Below, piece after piece: positions 45,508-53,755 of a stretch of DNA of 64,000 nucleotides. The notes beneath the pieces were generated by a model. The model was not told the origin of the DNA. It saw only the letters and a program-made list of their open reading frames with translations, and did not search any database. Every line of letters starts with the position of its first letter. Position 1 is the first letter of the stretch. Source of the DNA: Rhodothermus profundi (GTDB lineage: Bacteria; Bacteroidota; Rhodothermia; Rhodothermales; Rhodothermaceae); NCBI RefSeq assembly GCF_900142415.1, contig NZ_FRAU01000006.1:1-64000 (forward strand). Direction: 5' to 3'. The position numbers and the translations under genes were made by a program.

Positions 45508-46917
45508 ATGGCTTCTGTAGGAATCATTGGTGCCGGCATTGCAGGCCTGGCCGCTGCCTACGAGCTGCACCGCCGCGGCCTGGAGGTTACGGTCTTTGAA
45601 GCGTCTGACCGGATTGGGGGCTTTATTCAGTCGGAACGCATGGAAGGATTTCTGGTGGAGTATGGCCCGCAGACGCTCCAGCGCACTTCAGCCGATCTGG
45701 AAGAGCTGCTGCGTCGCATCGACCTGGAAGATGCCTGTATTGCGGCCCAGCCGGTGGCTTCAAAGCGTTTTATTGTTCGCAGCGGCCGTCCCATTCCTTT
45801 ACCTCGCTCCCCTCGCGAGCTGCTGCGCACCCCTCTGCTCTCGCCCCGTGCCCGGCTTCGGCTGCTGGCCGAGCCCTTCATTGCACGCTCCCACCGGAGC
45901 ACGGAGGAGTCCGTCGCCAAATTTGCCCGCCGCCGCCTGGGTCCCGAAGTGCTGGACTATCTGGTAGAACCCTTCGTGGCCGGTATTTTTGCAGGTAATC
46001 CGGAGCACCTCTCCATACGCCATGCTTTCCCAAAGCTCTTCGAGCTGGAACAGCAGTACGGCTCCCTGTTCTGGGGCTTTATACGCGACCGCATGAAGCA
46101 GCGCTATCATCCTGCGCCGCGCCGGTCGATGTTTTCGTTTGTCGAGGGACTGCACATGCTTCCCCGGGCACTGGCCGATCGGCTGCCTGCCCAGGCAATC
46201 CTTCGAAACGCAGAGGTTCTGGCCATCCGCTGGGATGAAAAGAATCCCTGGACGCTGAGCTTTCGCGAAAACGGTCGCACGGCCACACGCTTTTTTGACG
46301 TAATTGTCTGCGCCACCTCCCTCCACCATCTGGCGCAAATTCGCATTCTTCCCCCTCTGGATCGCCAGCCCCTCAGCACCGTCGAGCATCCTCCCCTCGC
46401 GCTTGTAGCCCTGGGCTTTCGCCGCGAACAGGTAGCCCACCCGTTAGACGGCTTTGGCTTGCTGGTACCAGCAGTAGAACGAGAATTCCAGATTCTGGGC
46501 ACGTTGTTTTCTTCATCGCTCTTTCCTAACCGGGCCCCGGAGGGCCATGTGCTGCTGACCACTTTTGTCGGCGGCATGCGTCACCCCGAGCAGGCGCTGC
46601 TGCCCGACGACCGGCTGGAGGCCCTGGTTTTGCAAGACCTGCGCCGGCTGCTGGGCATCTCAGGCCCACCAGTGTTCCGACACATCTGGCGCTGGGAGCG
46701 CTCAATTCCTCAGTACCGCCTGGGATACGACACCGTCATTGCCTGCGTGCGCGACGTCGAAATGAGCCGACCCGGACTCTTCCTGGCAGGCAACTATCGC
46801 GAAGGAATCTCCGTAGTCGATGCCCTGCACTCTGGCCTGAAAGCTGCTCAGCAGATCATCCTCCATCTACGAGAAGAAGCTGCCGGCGGCCTGGCCAAAC
46901 TACTCCTGGGAGATTGA
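45508..46917 (+). CDS. hemY: Protoporphyrinogen oxidase, HemY type
   Basis: A 469-residue FAD-dependent oxidase converting (copro)protoporphyrinogen to the porphyrin in heme synthesis. The dinucleotide fold GIIGAGIAGLAAAYEL (about 5-20) opens the protein, followed by EASDRIGGFIQSE. A substrate-binding helical domain lies in the middle, and the C-terminal FAD contact is GLFLAGNYREGISVVDALHSG. The oxygen-dependent HemY type fits an aerobic thermophile. The gene is divergent from the small membrane protein. Confidence 0.92.
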   Translation: MASVGIIGAGIAGLAAAYELHRRGLEVTVFEASDRIGGFIQSERMEGFLVEYGPQTLQRTSADLEELLRRIDLEDACIAAQPVASKRFIVRSGRPIPLPRSPRELLRTPLLSPRARLRLLAEPFIARSHRSTEESVAKFARRRLGPEVLDYLVEPFVAGIFAGNPEHLSIRHAFPKLFELEQQYGSLFWGFIRDRMKQRYHPAPRRSMFSFVEGLHMLPRALADRLPAQAILRNAEVLAIRWDEKNPWTLSFRENGRTATRFFDVIVCATSLHHLAQIRILPPLDRQPLSTVEHPPLALVALGFRREQVAHPLDGFGLLVPAVEREFQILGTLFSSSLFPNRAPEGHVLLTTFVGGMRHPEQALLPDDRLEALVLQDLRRLLGISGPPVFRHIWRWERSIPQYRLGYDTVIACVRDVEMSRPGLFLAGNYREGISVVDALHSGLKAAQQIILHLREEAAGGLAKLLLGD

Positions 46918-46971
46918 GTCAAAAAGAATTGGTCTGCTTGCTATCCGCAGCAGCCAGCTCTATCTTATATC

Positions 46972-47137
46972 ATCTCATCAAGAACGACTGAGGGAACAGG
47001 CCCGATGACGTCGTAGCAACCGGGCATCTTCTACCGGCAGGAAGATGCCGCCTGGTGCTAAATCCTGCCCGGAGCGTGGGGCGGAAACAAGCGTGCGTTG
47101 CTGTTTCCCGAGCTGTGTCGTTCCGGGGAAGATGAGA
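46972..47137 (+). promoter_or_regulatory. SAM-I (S-box) riboswitch aptamer
   Basis: The core has the S-box signatures in order: CATCAAGAACGACTGAGGGA, GGCCCGATGA, GCAACC and GGTGCTAAATCCTGCCC. P1 forms between TCTCATC (46973-46979) and GATGAGA (47131-47137). A good P4 hairpin lies around 47080-47110 (GGAAACA...TGTTTCC). SAM binding should stabilise P1 and lower metB expression. Confidence 0.95.
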
Positions 47138-47167
47138 GCTGCTGGCGTCTGCCGGGGTTCCAGTCGC

Positions 47168-47220
47168 TCGGTTCTTGATGAGATCTGGTAAGAAGTTTTT
47201 GTCTCACCATCAAGAACCGA
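47168..47220 (+). promoter_or_regulatory. Expression platform hairpin of the SAM riboswitch
   Basis: TCGGTTCTTGATG (47168-47180) pairs perfectly with CATCAAGAACCGA (47208-47220), directly before the AGGG and start codon of metB. The same left arm, extended to GTTCTTGATGAGAT (47171-47184), is also perfectly complementary to the aptamer 5' strand at 46972-46985. There is no T-run, so control is most likely at translation. Confidence 0.8.
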
Positions 47221-47228
47221 CAGGGCTT

Positions 47229-48389
47229 ATGCAGCCACAGACGCGTCTGACGCTGGCCGGTCAGCAGACTGACACCAGTTATAACAGCGTCGTTCCTCCA
47301 ATCTATCAGTGTTCGACGTTCCGTTTCGAAGACGTCGGCCAGACCAAGGGATATGATTACTCGCGCAGTGGCAACCCCACGCGCCGCACCCTCGAAGAGG
47401 TTCTGGCCGACCTGGAAGGAGGGGTTGGCGCTGTAGCCACGACCAGTGGCATGGCAGCCATCTCAACGGTGCTGTCCATGTTTGACCACGGCATTCATGT
47501 GATCTGTGCGCACGACTGCTACGGCGGCACCGAGCGGCTGCTCAATTTGCTGGCCCGGCAGGGCAAACTGGACGTGTCGTTTGTCGATTTGCGGGATTTA
47601 AAGGCGGCGGAAGCCGCCCTCCGCCCGAACTCACGAATCATCTGGGTGGAAACGCCATCCAACCCGCTGCTGCGCATCGTGGATCTAAAGGCCCTCTGTC
47701 AGTTTGCCCGAACCCACGGATTGCTGGTTGTTGTAGACAATACGTTTCTGTCCCCCCTGCAGCAGCGTCCTTTTGAGTTTGGTGCCGACATTGTGGTTTA
47801 CTCGACGACGAAATACCTGAATGGCCACTCCGACGTGGTCGGCGGCGCCGTTATCGTGCGCACCGAGGAGCTAAATGAACAGTTGCAGTTCGTGGCCAAT
47901 GCGCATGGTACCATTGCTGGCCCCTTCGATTGCTGGCTGGTGTTGCGGGGATTGAAGACGCTGCCCGTACGGATACGACAGCATGAACACAACGCAATGG
48001 CCGTGGCGCGTTTCCTTGAGCAGCACCCTAATGTAGAGCGTGTCTTTTATCCTGGCCTTCCCTCCCACGAAGGACACGACATTGCTGCACGCCAGCAGAA
48101 AGGCTTTGGCGGCATGGTCTCGTTCACTGTGAAAGGGGGACTGGAGGCCGTACATCATATCCTGCGGGCTACCCGCGTCTTTACCCTGGCCGAATCGCTG
48201 GGTGGCGTAGAGTCGCTGATCGAGCATCCGGCCACCATGAGCCATGCCTCCATGCGGCCGGAACAACGCGAAGCCGCCGGCATTACCGACAACCTGATCC
48301 GGCTCTCCGTCGGCATCGAAGCTACCGAAGACCTGATTGCGGACCTGGAGCAGGCGCTGGCCTACGAACCGGCTACAGTAACGGCCTGA
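47229..48389 (+). CDS. metB: Cystathionine gamma-synthase (PLP-dependent, MetB type)
   Basis: A 386-residue enzyme of the Cys/Met metabolism PLP family. TKGYDYSRSGNPTRRTLE and TSGMAAISTVL are family motifs; the PLP Lys is in YSTTKYLNGHSD. Its role is either cystathionine formation in methionine synthesis or the reverse gamma-lyase step; the upstream SAM riboswitch argues for synthesis. The frame is open from 47175, but that would place the riboswitch hairpin inside the coding region, so ATG 47229 is preferred. Confidence 0.9.
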   Translation: MQPQTRLTLAGQQTDTSYNSVVPPIYQCSTFRFEDVGQTKGYDYSRSGNPTRRTLEEVLADLEGGVGAVATTSGMAAISTVLSMFDHGIHVICAHDCYGGTERLLNLLARQGKLDVSFVDLRDLKAAEAALRPNSRIIWVETPSNPLLRIVDLKALCQFARTHGLLVVVDNTFLSPLQQRPFEFGADIVVYSTTKYLNGHSDVVGGAVIVRTEELNEQLQFVANAHGTIAGPFDCWLVLRGLKTLPVRIRQHEHNAMAVARFLEQHPNVERVFYPGLPSHEGHDIAARQQKGFGGMVSFTVKGGLEAVHHILRATRVFTLAESLGGVESLIEHPATMSHASMRPEQREAAGITDNLIRLSVGIEATEDLIADLEQALAYEPATVTA

Positions 48390-48454
48390 GTAGTTGCACA
48401 GGGTAGCTTTTAAGGGTTAAATTGAAAACATCCGCTTCGTTTTCGCAAAACGCT

Positions 48455-48556
48455 ATGCCGTCTATGCAGGTGCCAGGTTACCTTCCGCTGAGTGGCTGTC
48501 CGTGTTGTTGCTGCAACGCGGGAGGGGCCTGCTGTACCTGTAGATGCTGGCTTTGA
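48455..48556 (+). CDS. Cysteine-rich leader peptide of the siroheme operon
   Basis: A 33-codon frame that begins MPSMQVPGYLPLSG and then reads CPCCCC and, after NAGGA, CCTCRC, giving nine Cys codons in the last 19 positions. The first cluster lies at 48497-48514, immediately before the left arm of an antiterminator. The stop (48554-48556) precedes its right arm. This is the classical layout of an attenuation leader in which slow translation of the regulatory amino acid, here cysteine, permits read-through. The product itself is probably not functional. Confidence 0.85.
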   Translation: MPSMQVPGYLPLSGCPCCCCNAGGACCTCRCWL

Positions 48557-48613
48557 ATCCAGGCTATTCCTCTAATACAGCAGCCCCTCCCGCCATGCGG
48601 TGAGGGGCTTTTT
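48518..48613 (+). promoter_or_regulatory. Cysteine attenuator: antiterminator and intrinsic terminator before cobA
   Basis: The antiterminator pairs 48518-48527 with 48584-48593 and 48529-48536 with 48576-48583, 18 base pairs with one bulge. The competing terminator uses 48582-48593 with 48597-48609 around a CAT loop and ends in five Ts (48609-48613). The two structures share 48582-48593 and cannot coexist. A third pairing, between the leader start (about 48457-48471) and 48536-48551, could compete with the antiterminator when no ribosome is present. Confidence 0.85.
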
Positions 48614-48646
48614 CGTTGAATATTGTCGCATCTTGCCTGTATCACC

Positions 48647-49462
48647 ATGCAGCACCCCCATAACCGTTCTGCCGAGCCCGGTAAGGTTTATCTGGTAGGC
48701 GCCGGCCCGGGTGATCCCGAGCTGATTACCGTGCGCGGGCTGTCGCTCCTGCGCCAGGCGGAGGTTGTCGTTTACGACCGACTGGTGCATCCCGCCCTGT
48801 TGGAAGAAGTGCCTCCTACTGCCGAACGCATCTATGTGGGCAAAACACCGGGTCGCCACGCACTACCCCAGGAGAAAATCCAGGCGTTATTAATCGACCG
48901 AGCCCGCCGCAACCGGATCGTAGTCCGACTCAAAGGCGGCGACCCGTTCGTTTTTGGCCGAGGCGGCGAAGAAGCCCGAGCCCTGGCCCAAGCCGGCATT
49001 CCCTTCGAAATCGTCCCCGGCGTTACCAGCGCCATAGCTGTACCGGCCTATGCAGGCATTCCGGTAACGCAGCGCGGCGTAGCGGGCGCATTTGCCGTCG
49101 TAACAGGCCACCGCTGCGACCTGGAAACGCTCGCGCTGGACTGGTCGGCGCTGGCACGCATCGATACGCTGGTGCTGCTCATGAGCCTGCGCCGCCTACC
49201 TGAACTAACCCGCCTGCTGCGCGAAAACGGCCGCGCACCGGAGACCCCGGTCGCCGTCATTAGCAATGGCACAACGACGGCCCAGCAGCATGTCGTCGGC
49301 ACGCTGGCCGACATTGCCGAGCGCGCAACCTCCTTAAACACACCCGCTACCGTCATTGTGGGGGAAGTGGTCCGCCTGGCCAATGAGCTGGCCTGGTTCC
49401 ACCCTGCGCCCGCACCTTCTCCATTTGCCCGGCATCCTGAACCGCAGCCTTCCGATACATAA
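48647..49462 (+). CDS. cobA: Uroporphyrinogen-III C-methyltransferase
   Basis: A 271-residue SUMT that adds two methyl groups to uroporphyrinogen III, giving precorrin-2 for siroheme (or cobalamin). Motifs: [18 protein letters not shown] near the start, [17 protein letters not shown] and [22 protein letters not shown]. The ATG at 48647 gives the family start; the frame extends slightly upstream. It is 2 bp before the dehydrogenase/chelatase gene. With the cysteine leader upstream, the purpose is most likely siroheme for sulfite reductase. Confidence 0.95.
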   Translation: MQHPHNRSAEPGKVYLVGAGPGDPELITVRGLSLLRQAEVVVYDRLVHPALLEEVPPTAERIYVGKTPGRHALPQEKIQALLIDRARRNRIVVRLKGGDPFVFGRGGEEARALAQAGIPFEIVPGVTSAIAVPAYAGIPVTQRGVAGAFAVVTGHRCDLETLALDWSALARIDTLVLLMSLRRLPELTRLLRENGRAPETPVAVISNGTTTAQQHVVGTLADIAERATSLNTPATVIVGEVVRLANELAWFHPAPAPSPFARHPEPQPSDT

Positions 49463-49464
49463 CC

Positions 49465-50208
49465 ATGCGCGTTTACCCGATTTTTCTGAACAATCTGGAC
49501 GGACGTCGCTGCGTCGTTTTTGGCGGCACGCACGAAGCCGAACGCAAGGTGGCCGACCTGCTAGCCTGCGGCGCCGACGTAGTTCTCATCAGTGAAACGG
49601 CTACCCCCCAACTCCAGCAATGGGCCCGAGAAGGACGGCTCACCTGGCATGCCCGCAACTACCAGCCGGGTGACCTGAAAGGAGCCTTCCTGACCATTGT
49701 GGCCATTCCCGACCCTCAGGCCACTGAACCCATCTGGCAGGAGGCGCAGCGCGAACGCGTCCTGATCAACGCTATGGACGATGTTCCCCACTGCACATTT
49801 GTAGCCGGCGCGGTCGTTCGTCGCGGCCCGCTGGTCATTGCCATCTCGACCAGCGGCCAATCCCCTGCTCTTGCCGTGCGACTTCGCGAAATGCTGGAGC
49901 AGCACCTGGGGCCTGAATACGCACTCTTTCTGGATCTCATGGGAGCGCTGCGCCTGCCAATGGCAACCCACTATCCAGACTTTGGCGAACGCAAAGCGCG
50001 CTGGTATGCCCTGGTCGATAGCAATGTGCTTGACCTGCTACGCCAGCAACGCTTTGCAGCGGCGCGCACCCGCATTAGCGAACTCGTTGGCGAACCCGTC
50101 GCGGCTGCCCTGCCAGACCCCGACACAATGGCCCGTCTCTTTGCACATTATCAGGACGAATATGCCTGGTCCCCTTCTTCTAACCTGAACGCCCACGCTC
50201 CTCCCTGA
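49465..50208 (+). CDS. Precorrin-2 dehydrogenase / sirohydrochlorin ferrochelatase (CysG N-terminal type)
   Basis: A 247-residue Met8-like protein that oxidises precorrin-2 with NAD and inserts iron to make siroheme. Residues 1-25 read MRVYPIFLNNLDGRRCVVFGG, and the segment VLINAMDDVPHCTFVAGAVVRRGPLVIAISTSGQSPALA is typical of CysG/Met8, with the Asp in NAMDD acting in catalysis. It follows cobA directly, so both halves of CysG are encoded as separate proteins under one cysteine attenuator. Confidence 0.93.
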   Translation: MRVYPIFLNNLDGRRCVVFGGTHEAERKVADLLACGADVVLISETATPQLQQWAREGRLTWHARNYQPGDLKGAFLTIVAIPDPQATEPIWQEAQRERVLINAMDDVPHCTFVAGAVVRRGPLVIAISTSGQSPALAVRLREMLEQHLGPEYALFLDLMGALRLPMATHYPDFGERKARWYALVDSNVLDLLRQQRFAAARTRISELVGEPVAAALPDPDTMARLFAHYQDEYAWSPSSNLNAHAPP

Positions 50209-50365
50209 CGCCCTGCTACCTCACGTTCTACCTCCCTCACCTCGAATCAAAATACCGATAAGCCATGAATCAACCGCTACCCAGTACGCTGATTTGATAT
50301 TACCCCTTGACACCCATAACACATACAATAGGCTACCCCTTAAAAACCAAACCCCGAAAAAAGCC

Positions 50366-51208
50366 ATGGCACAGACCTCCCAGCGTCCTGCGGTTCTGGT
50401 AGATACCGAATGGGCTGAAGCGCACCTGAACGATCCCAACGTGCGCTTCGTCGAAGTTGACGTCGATACCTCCGCCTACGAAACGGGCCATCTGCCCGGT
50501 GCGGTAGGCTGGAACTGGAAAACGCAATTACAGGACCAGATCCGCCGCGACATTGTTCAGCAGGCCGACTATGAACGGCTGCTGAGCCAATCTGGCATTC
50601 GGCCCGACATGACGGTCGTGCTCTATGGAGACAACAACAACTGGTTCGCCGCCTGGGCCTACTGGCTCATGAAGTACTATGGCCACGAAGACGTACGCCT
50701 GATGGACGGCGGCCGCAAAAAATGGGTGGCCGAAAACCGGCCGCTAACCACCGAAGTGCCTGCTTACGAGCCGACCGATTATAAGGTGACCCGTATCAAT
50801 GCACACCTGCGCGCCTTCCGGGATGATGTAGCCGAACTGATCCGACAGGAGCGTTTCGCGCTGGTTGATGTGCGCTCGCCCGAAGAATTCCGCGGCGAAA
50901 TCCTGGCTCCTCCCGGCCTGTCGGAAACAGCCCAGCGGGGCGGTCACATTCCAGGTGCAACAAACATCCCCTGGTCACAGGCCGTGCGAGAAGACGGAAC
51001 GTTCAAGTCGATTGAAGAGCTCCAGGCGCTCTATGCCGGCCAAGGCGTAACACCCGACAAGCCCGTGATTACGTACTGCCGCATTGGCGAACGCTCCTCG
51101 CATTCCTGGTTTGTGCTCCACGAGCTACTGGGCTATCCAGATGTCCGCAACTACGACGGCTCCTGGACCGAATGGGGCAACCTGGTAGGCGCTCCTATCG
51201 AGCGCTGA
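50366..51208 (+). CDS. sseA: Thiosulfate/3-mercaptopyruvate sulfurtransferase (tandem rhodanese)
   Basis: A 280-residue two-domain rhodanese that moves sulfane sulfur to cyanide, thiols or proteins. Domain 1 (about 5-125) is inactive-type; domain 2 (about 150-280) carries the active-site Cys in TYCRIGERSSHSW. The CRIGER loop points to thiosulfate sulfurtransferase rather than the CG[S/T]GVTA mercaptopyruvate form. The ATG at 50366 fits the family start. It sits between the siroheme genes and a terminator, in keeping with a sulfur-metabolism neighbourhood, but a 157-bp gap suggests its own promoter. Confidence 0.9.
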   Translation: MAQTSQRPAVLVDTEWAEAHLNDPNVRFVEVDVDTSAYETGHLPGAVGWNWKTQLQDQIRRDIVQQADYERLLSQSGIRPDMTVVLYGDNNNWFAAWAYWLMKYYGHEDVRLMDGGRKKWVAENRPLTTEVPAYEPTDYKVTRINAHLRAFRDDVAELIRQERFALVDVRSPEEFRGEILAPPGLSETAQRGGHIPGATNIPWSQAVREDGTFKSIEELQALYAGQGVTPDKPVITYCRIGERSSHSWFVLHELLGYPDVRNYDGSWTEWGNLVGAPIER

Positions 51209-51230
51209 GCCGCGCACACAAACGCCAGAC

Positions 51231-51290
51231 GCCGGACGGCGTCCGCGCCAGCGCGATAGACGGAGCTGGATGCCGTCCGGTCTTTTTTTT
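51231..51290 (+). terminator. Rho-independent terminator after the rhodanese gene
   Basis: CCGGACGGC (51232-51240) pairs with GCCGTCCGG (51272-51280); the long loop can fold again. Eight Ts follow (51283-51290). Confidence 0.85.
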
Positions 51291-51295
51291 CCTTT

Positions 51296-52051
51296 TCAGG
51301 CACGGCCAATCTGCAGGAACAGATGGCGCATGAGCTTGCGTTTGGCCACAGGCAGCACCGTCTGCGCAAAGGGAAAATCCAGATCCGTAGCAAAAAAGTA
51401 AGTAGCCGGATTCGGCAGCTCGCGCCGCTCGGCAATCAGATCTAGCTTGATGCGCTGGGGAGCCGGGTACACACCCCGCAGCGGCAATTGCTTGAGATGC
51501 ACAGTCCGCAACGTCCGGTAACGCTCCGAACCTCCACTGACCACCGAAAGCTGATACTGCAAGATGTGCAGCATCTGGCCTCGCTGATCTGGCACGATCA
51601 GGTACCCCTCCTCTTGATAGGAAGGCACAATCCCGACCGGTTCCATATGCAGATGCTCTTCCACGAATTCAAAGATGGTCCGGCCTTCCTCAATAGCTTC
51701 CTGAATATGCGGAAGTGCCCAGCGAATCAGCTCTTCGACTGCCGCAATCCGGTCTGCATCAAAAGCGGGCCGCTCATAGATCACGCGGCAGGCTTCCCAG
51801 TCCACCTGGCGCACTTCACCAGGAGCCGCATTCCGAATACCCTCCAGCCCCCGCAGGATGTGCTGGAGTTGCTCGAACAGGTGAATCAGATCGCTCAAAT
51901 AAGGATAGATGACATTGCGCGAAAACTCCCGGTGGGTTTCTTGCAGCGCGGCCAGGATTTCGTACTGAGCCCGCTCCATATCCGAGACGCCACTCAAAAA
52001 GTGCTCCAGACGCAGCCCTTTGCCTTCACCACGCGCAAACGAACGTTCCAT
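51296..52051 (-). CDS. Conserved-looking hypothetical protein
   Basis: A 251-residue soluble protein that I do not recognise. ATG 52051 is preferred; the frame stays open to 52141 without a better start. The N-terminal half is helical (MERAQYEILAALQETHREFSRN and HLFEQLQHILRGLEGI), likely coiled coil. The C-terminal half is strand-rich with paired aromatic residues (LPNPATYFFATDLDFPFAQTVLPVAKRKL). No signal peptide, membrane helix or catalytic motif is visible. It converges on the rhodanese gene and ends just past the shared terminator. Confidence 0.55.
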   Translation of the reverse strand: MERSFARGEGKGLRLEHFLSGVSDMERAQYEILAALQETHREFSRNVIYPYLSDLIHLFEQLQHILRGLEGIRNAAPGEVRQVDWEACRVIYERPAFDADRIAAVEELIRWALPHIQEAIEEGRTIFEFVEEHLHMEPVGIVPSYQEEGYLIVPDQRGQMLHILQYQLSVVSGGSERYRTLRTVHLKQLPLRGVYPAPQRIKLDLIAERRELPNPATYFFATDLDFPFAQTVLPVAKRKLMRHLFLQIGRA

Positions 52052-52244
52052 GGTACTACGCGCCCAACCGTTGGTGAAACTTCTTCTACAGGCAATATCG
52101 GCCCCCTGGCATGGTTTGTAAAGCAGGGATGAAGAACACAAAGATAACCGCCGGGAAAATGCAAGGTTCTGCCAGCTCGTTGGTCAAAAAGTCATGCTGA
52201 ACGGTACAGGAAGCGTGGTCAGTTGAAAAGTGCTTGAAGTGAGT

Positions 52245-52823
52245 TTACGTCTTCTCCACCCGACGCACGGTCTGCGTATCCTCCAGCACGTACTGTCGTC
52301 CGCATTCCCGGCAGGTAGCCTGCCTGTCTTCGAAACGCAACGGAATCCCACATTCGCACACCCAGCCTACCAGCCGCGCCGGAACCCCGGCTACCAACCC
52401 ATAATCCGGCACATCCTTCGTTACGACTGCTCCGGCTGCTACCAGCGCCCACCGCCCAATGGTCACCCCACACACAATCGTCGCGTTCGCTCCAATCGAA
52501 GCCCCATACCGCACCCGCGTCCGCACGTACGCTCCCTTCCGCGGAAACGCTGCCCGCGGCGTCCGCACGTTCGTAAACACCATGCTCGGACCGCAAAACA
52601 CATAGTCCTCCAGCTCCACCCCCTCATACAACGACACGTTGTTCTGGATCTTGCAATGGTCTCCCACCTTCACGCCGCGCGCCACAAACACATTCTGCCC
52701 CAGCGTGCAGTGCGCCCCAATCTCCGCCCCCCCCATCACATGACAGAAATGCCAGATCCGCGTGCCCTCCCCGATCCGGGCACCTGCGTCCACTACCGCC
52801 GTCTCGTGCTTCCACCAACTCAT
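52245..52823 (-). CDS. wlbB: Sugar N-acetyltransferase, WlbB/WbpD type
   Basis: A 192-residue left-handed beta-helix acetyltransferase. Hexapeptide repeats run through [21 protein letters not shown] and [16 protein letters not shown], as in enzymes acetylating the 3-amino group of UDP-2-acetamido-3-amino-glucuronate. The C-terminal ~35 residues add a zinc-ribbon-like element (CECGIPLRF and CRECGRQY). Its start overlaps the oxidoreductase stop by 4 nt. With the two genes upstream it forms part of the pathway to diacetamido-uronic acid sugars for surface polysaccharide. Confidence 0.85.
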   Translation of the reverse strand: MSWWKHETAVVDAGARIGEGTRIWHFCHVMGGAEIGAHCTLGQNVFVARGVKVGDHCKIQNNVSLYEGVELEDYVFCGPSMVFTNVRTPRAAFPRKGAYVRTRVRYGASIGANATIVCGVTIGRWALVAAGAVVTKDVPDYGLVAGVPARLVGWVCECGIPLRFEDRQATCRECGRQYVLEDTQTVRRVEKT

Positions 52824-53755
52824 ACCGCTACCAAGGGGTGTCGCTGATTCGAACCGGCCTGCACTACCTCCAGCCGGCGCAACCGCGCTATCGTCTCAAT
52901 CGCCGGCGTCGCCTCTGCTATCCCAAACCCCTGCCCCGCCAGCGTCCGACGATACACCTCCGTGTGCAACTCCGTAAATCCCCCCGAAAACTCCACCTCC
53001 TCCCCTTCAATCCGAATCGACCGGTACGTCCGCTGCCCCGACCGGCGCAGCGCCTCCGGCACATAGCGCGCATCAATCGACAAAAACCACCGCACCCGCG
53101 CCCGCTCCAACTCTAACCGACCCGCCCAGGTCGTCGCCGTCCGCACATGCACCTCCGCGTGCTCTAGCGCGCCAAACAACCAGTGCAACAGATCAAAAAA
53201 GTGCACCCCAATGTTCATCGCTACCCCCCCACTGAGCTCCTCACGCCCCTTCCAACTCTGCAGATACCACGGCCCCCGCCCCGTAATGTAGGTCAGCTCT
53301 ACCTCCTTGATCCCGCCCTCGCCCTGCAACTGCTCCCGAAGCCGCACCAGCGCCGGATGTACCCGAAGCTGCAACACCGTCCACACCCGCCGCCCCCAGC
53401 GCGCCTCTAGCTCCCGCAACCGCACCAGCTCCGACGGCTCCAACACCAGCGGCTTCTCACACAACGCATCCGCCCCTACCCGAAAGGCCATCCGAACATG
53501 CGCCCCATGCAAATAGTTCGGCACGCAAACCGACACATAGTCCACCCCCTCCCCCCGATCCCGCAAATCCTCCAGATGCGCCTCAAACAACTCCGGATGC
53601 AAAAAAAACAACGCCTCCGGAAAGTACCGGTCCAACACCCCCACCGCATCCACCACGTCCAGGGCCGCTACCAGCTTCCCCCCCACCTCCCGCATCGCCT
53701 GCAAATGCCGCGGCGCAATGTAACCCGCTACTCCCGTTAACGCAAACCGCTTCAT
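52820..53755 (-). CDS. wlbA: Gfo/Idh/MocA-type sugar dehydrogenase, WlbA/WbpB type
   Basis: A 311-residue NAD-dependent oxidoreductase. The N-terminal Rossmann domain opens [17 protein letters not shown], and the [11 protein letters not shown] segment (about residue 98) contains the catalytic Lys of this superfamily. [21 protein letters not shown] follows. By close resemblance and context it oxidises the 3-hydroxyl of UDP-N-acetylglucosaminuronate. It is coupled to wlbB and to the 6-dehydrogenase by 4-nt overlaps. A matching aminotransferase (WbpE) is not in the window. Confidence 0.87.
   Translation of the reverse strand: MKRFALTGVAGYIAPRHLQAMREVGGKLVAALDVVDAVGVLDRYFPEALFFLHPELFEAHLEDLRDRGEGVDYVSVCVPNYLHGAHVRMAFRVGADALCEKPLVLEPSELVRLRELEARWGRRVWTVLQLRVHPALVRLREQLQGEGGIKEVELTYITGRGPWYLQSWKGREELSGGVAMNIGVHFFDLLHWLFGALEHAEVHVRTATTWAGRLELERARVRWFLSIDARYVPEALRRSGQRTYRSIRIEGEEVEFSGGFTELHTEVYRRTLAGQGFGIAEATPAIETIARLRRLEVVQAGSNQRHPLVAV

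Noticed and set aside
47175-47228. 18-residue N-terminal extension of MetB
   Set aside because: It overlaps the riboswitch expression hairpin and is absent from the family start.
52845-52862. Segment resembling a reverse tRNA T-loop (GATTCGAACC)
   Set aside because: No acceptor or anticodon arms around it, and it lies inside the wlbA 3' coding end.
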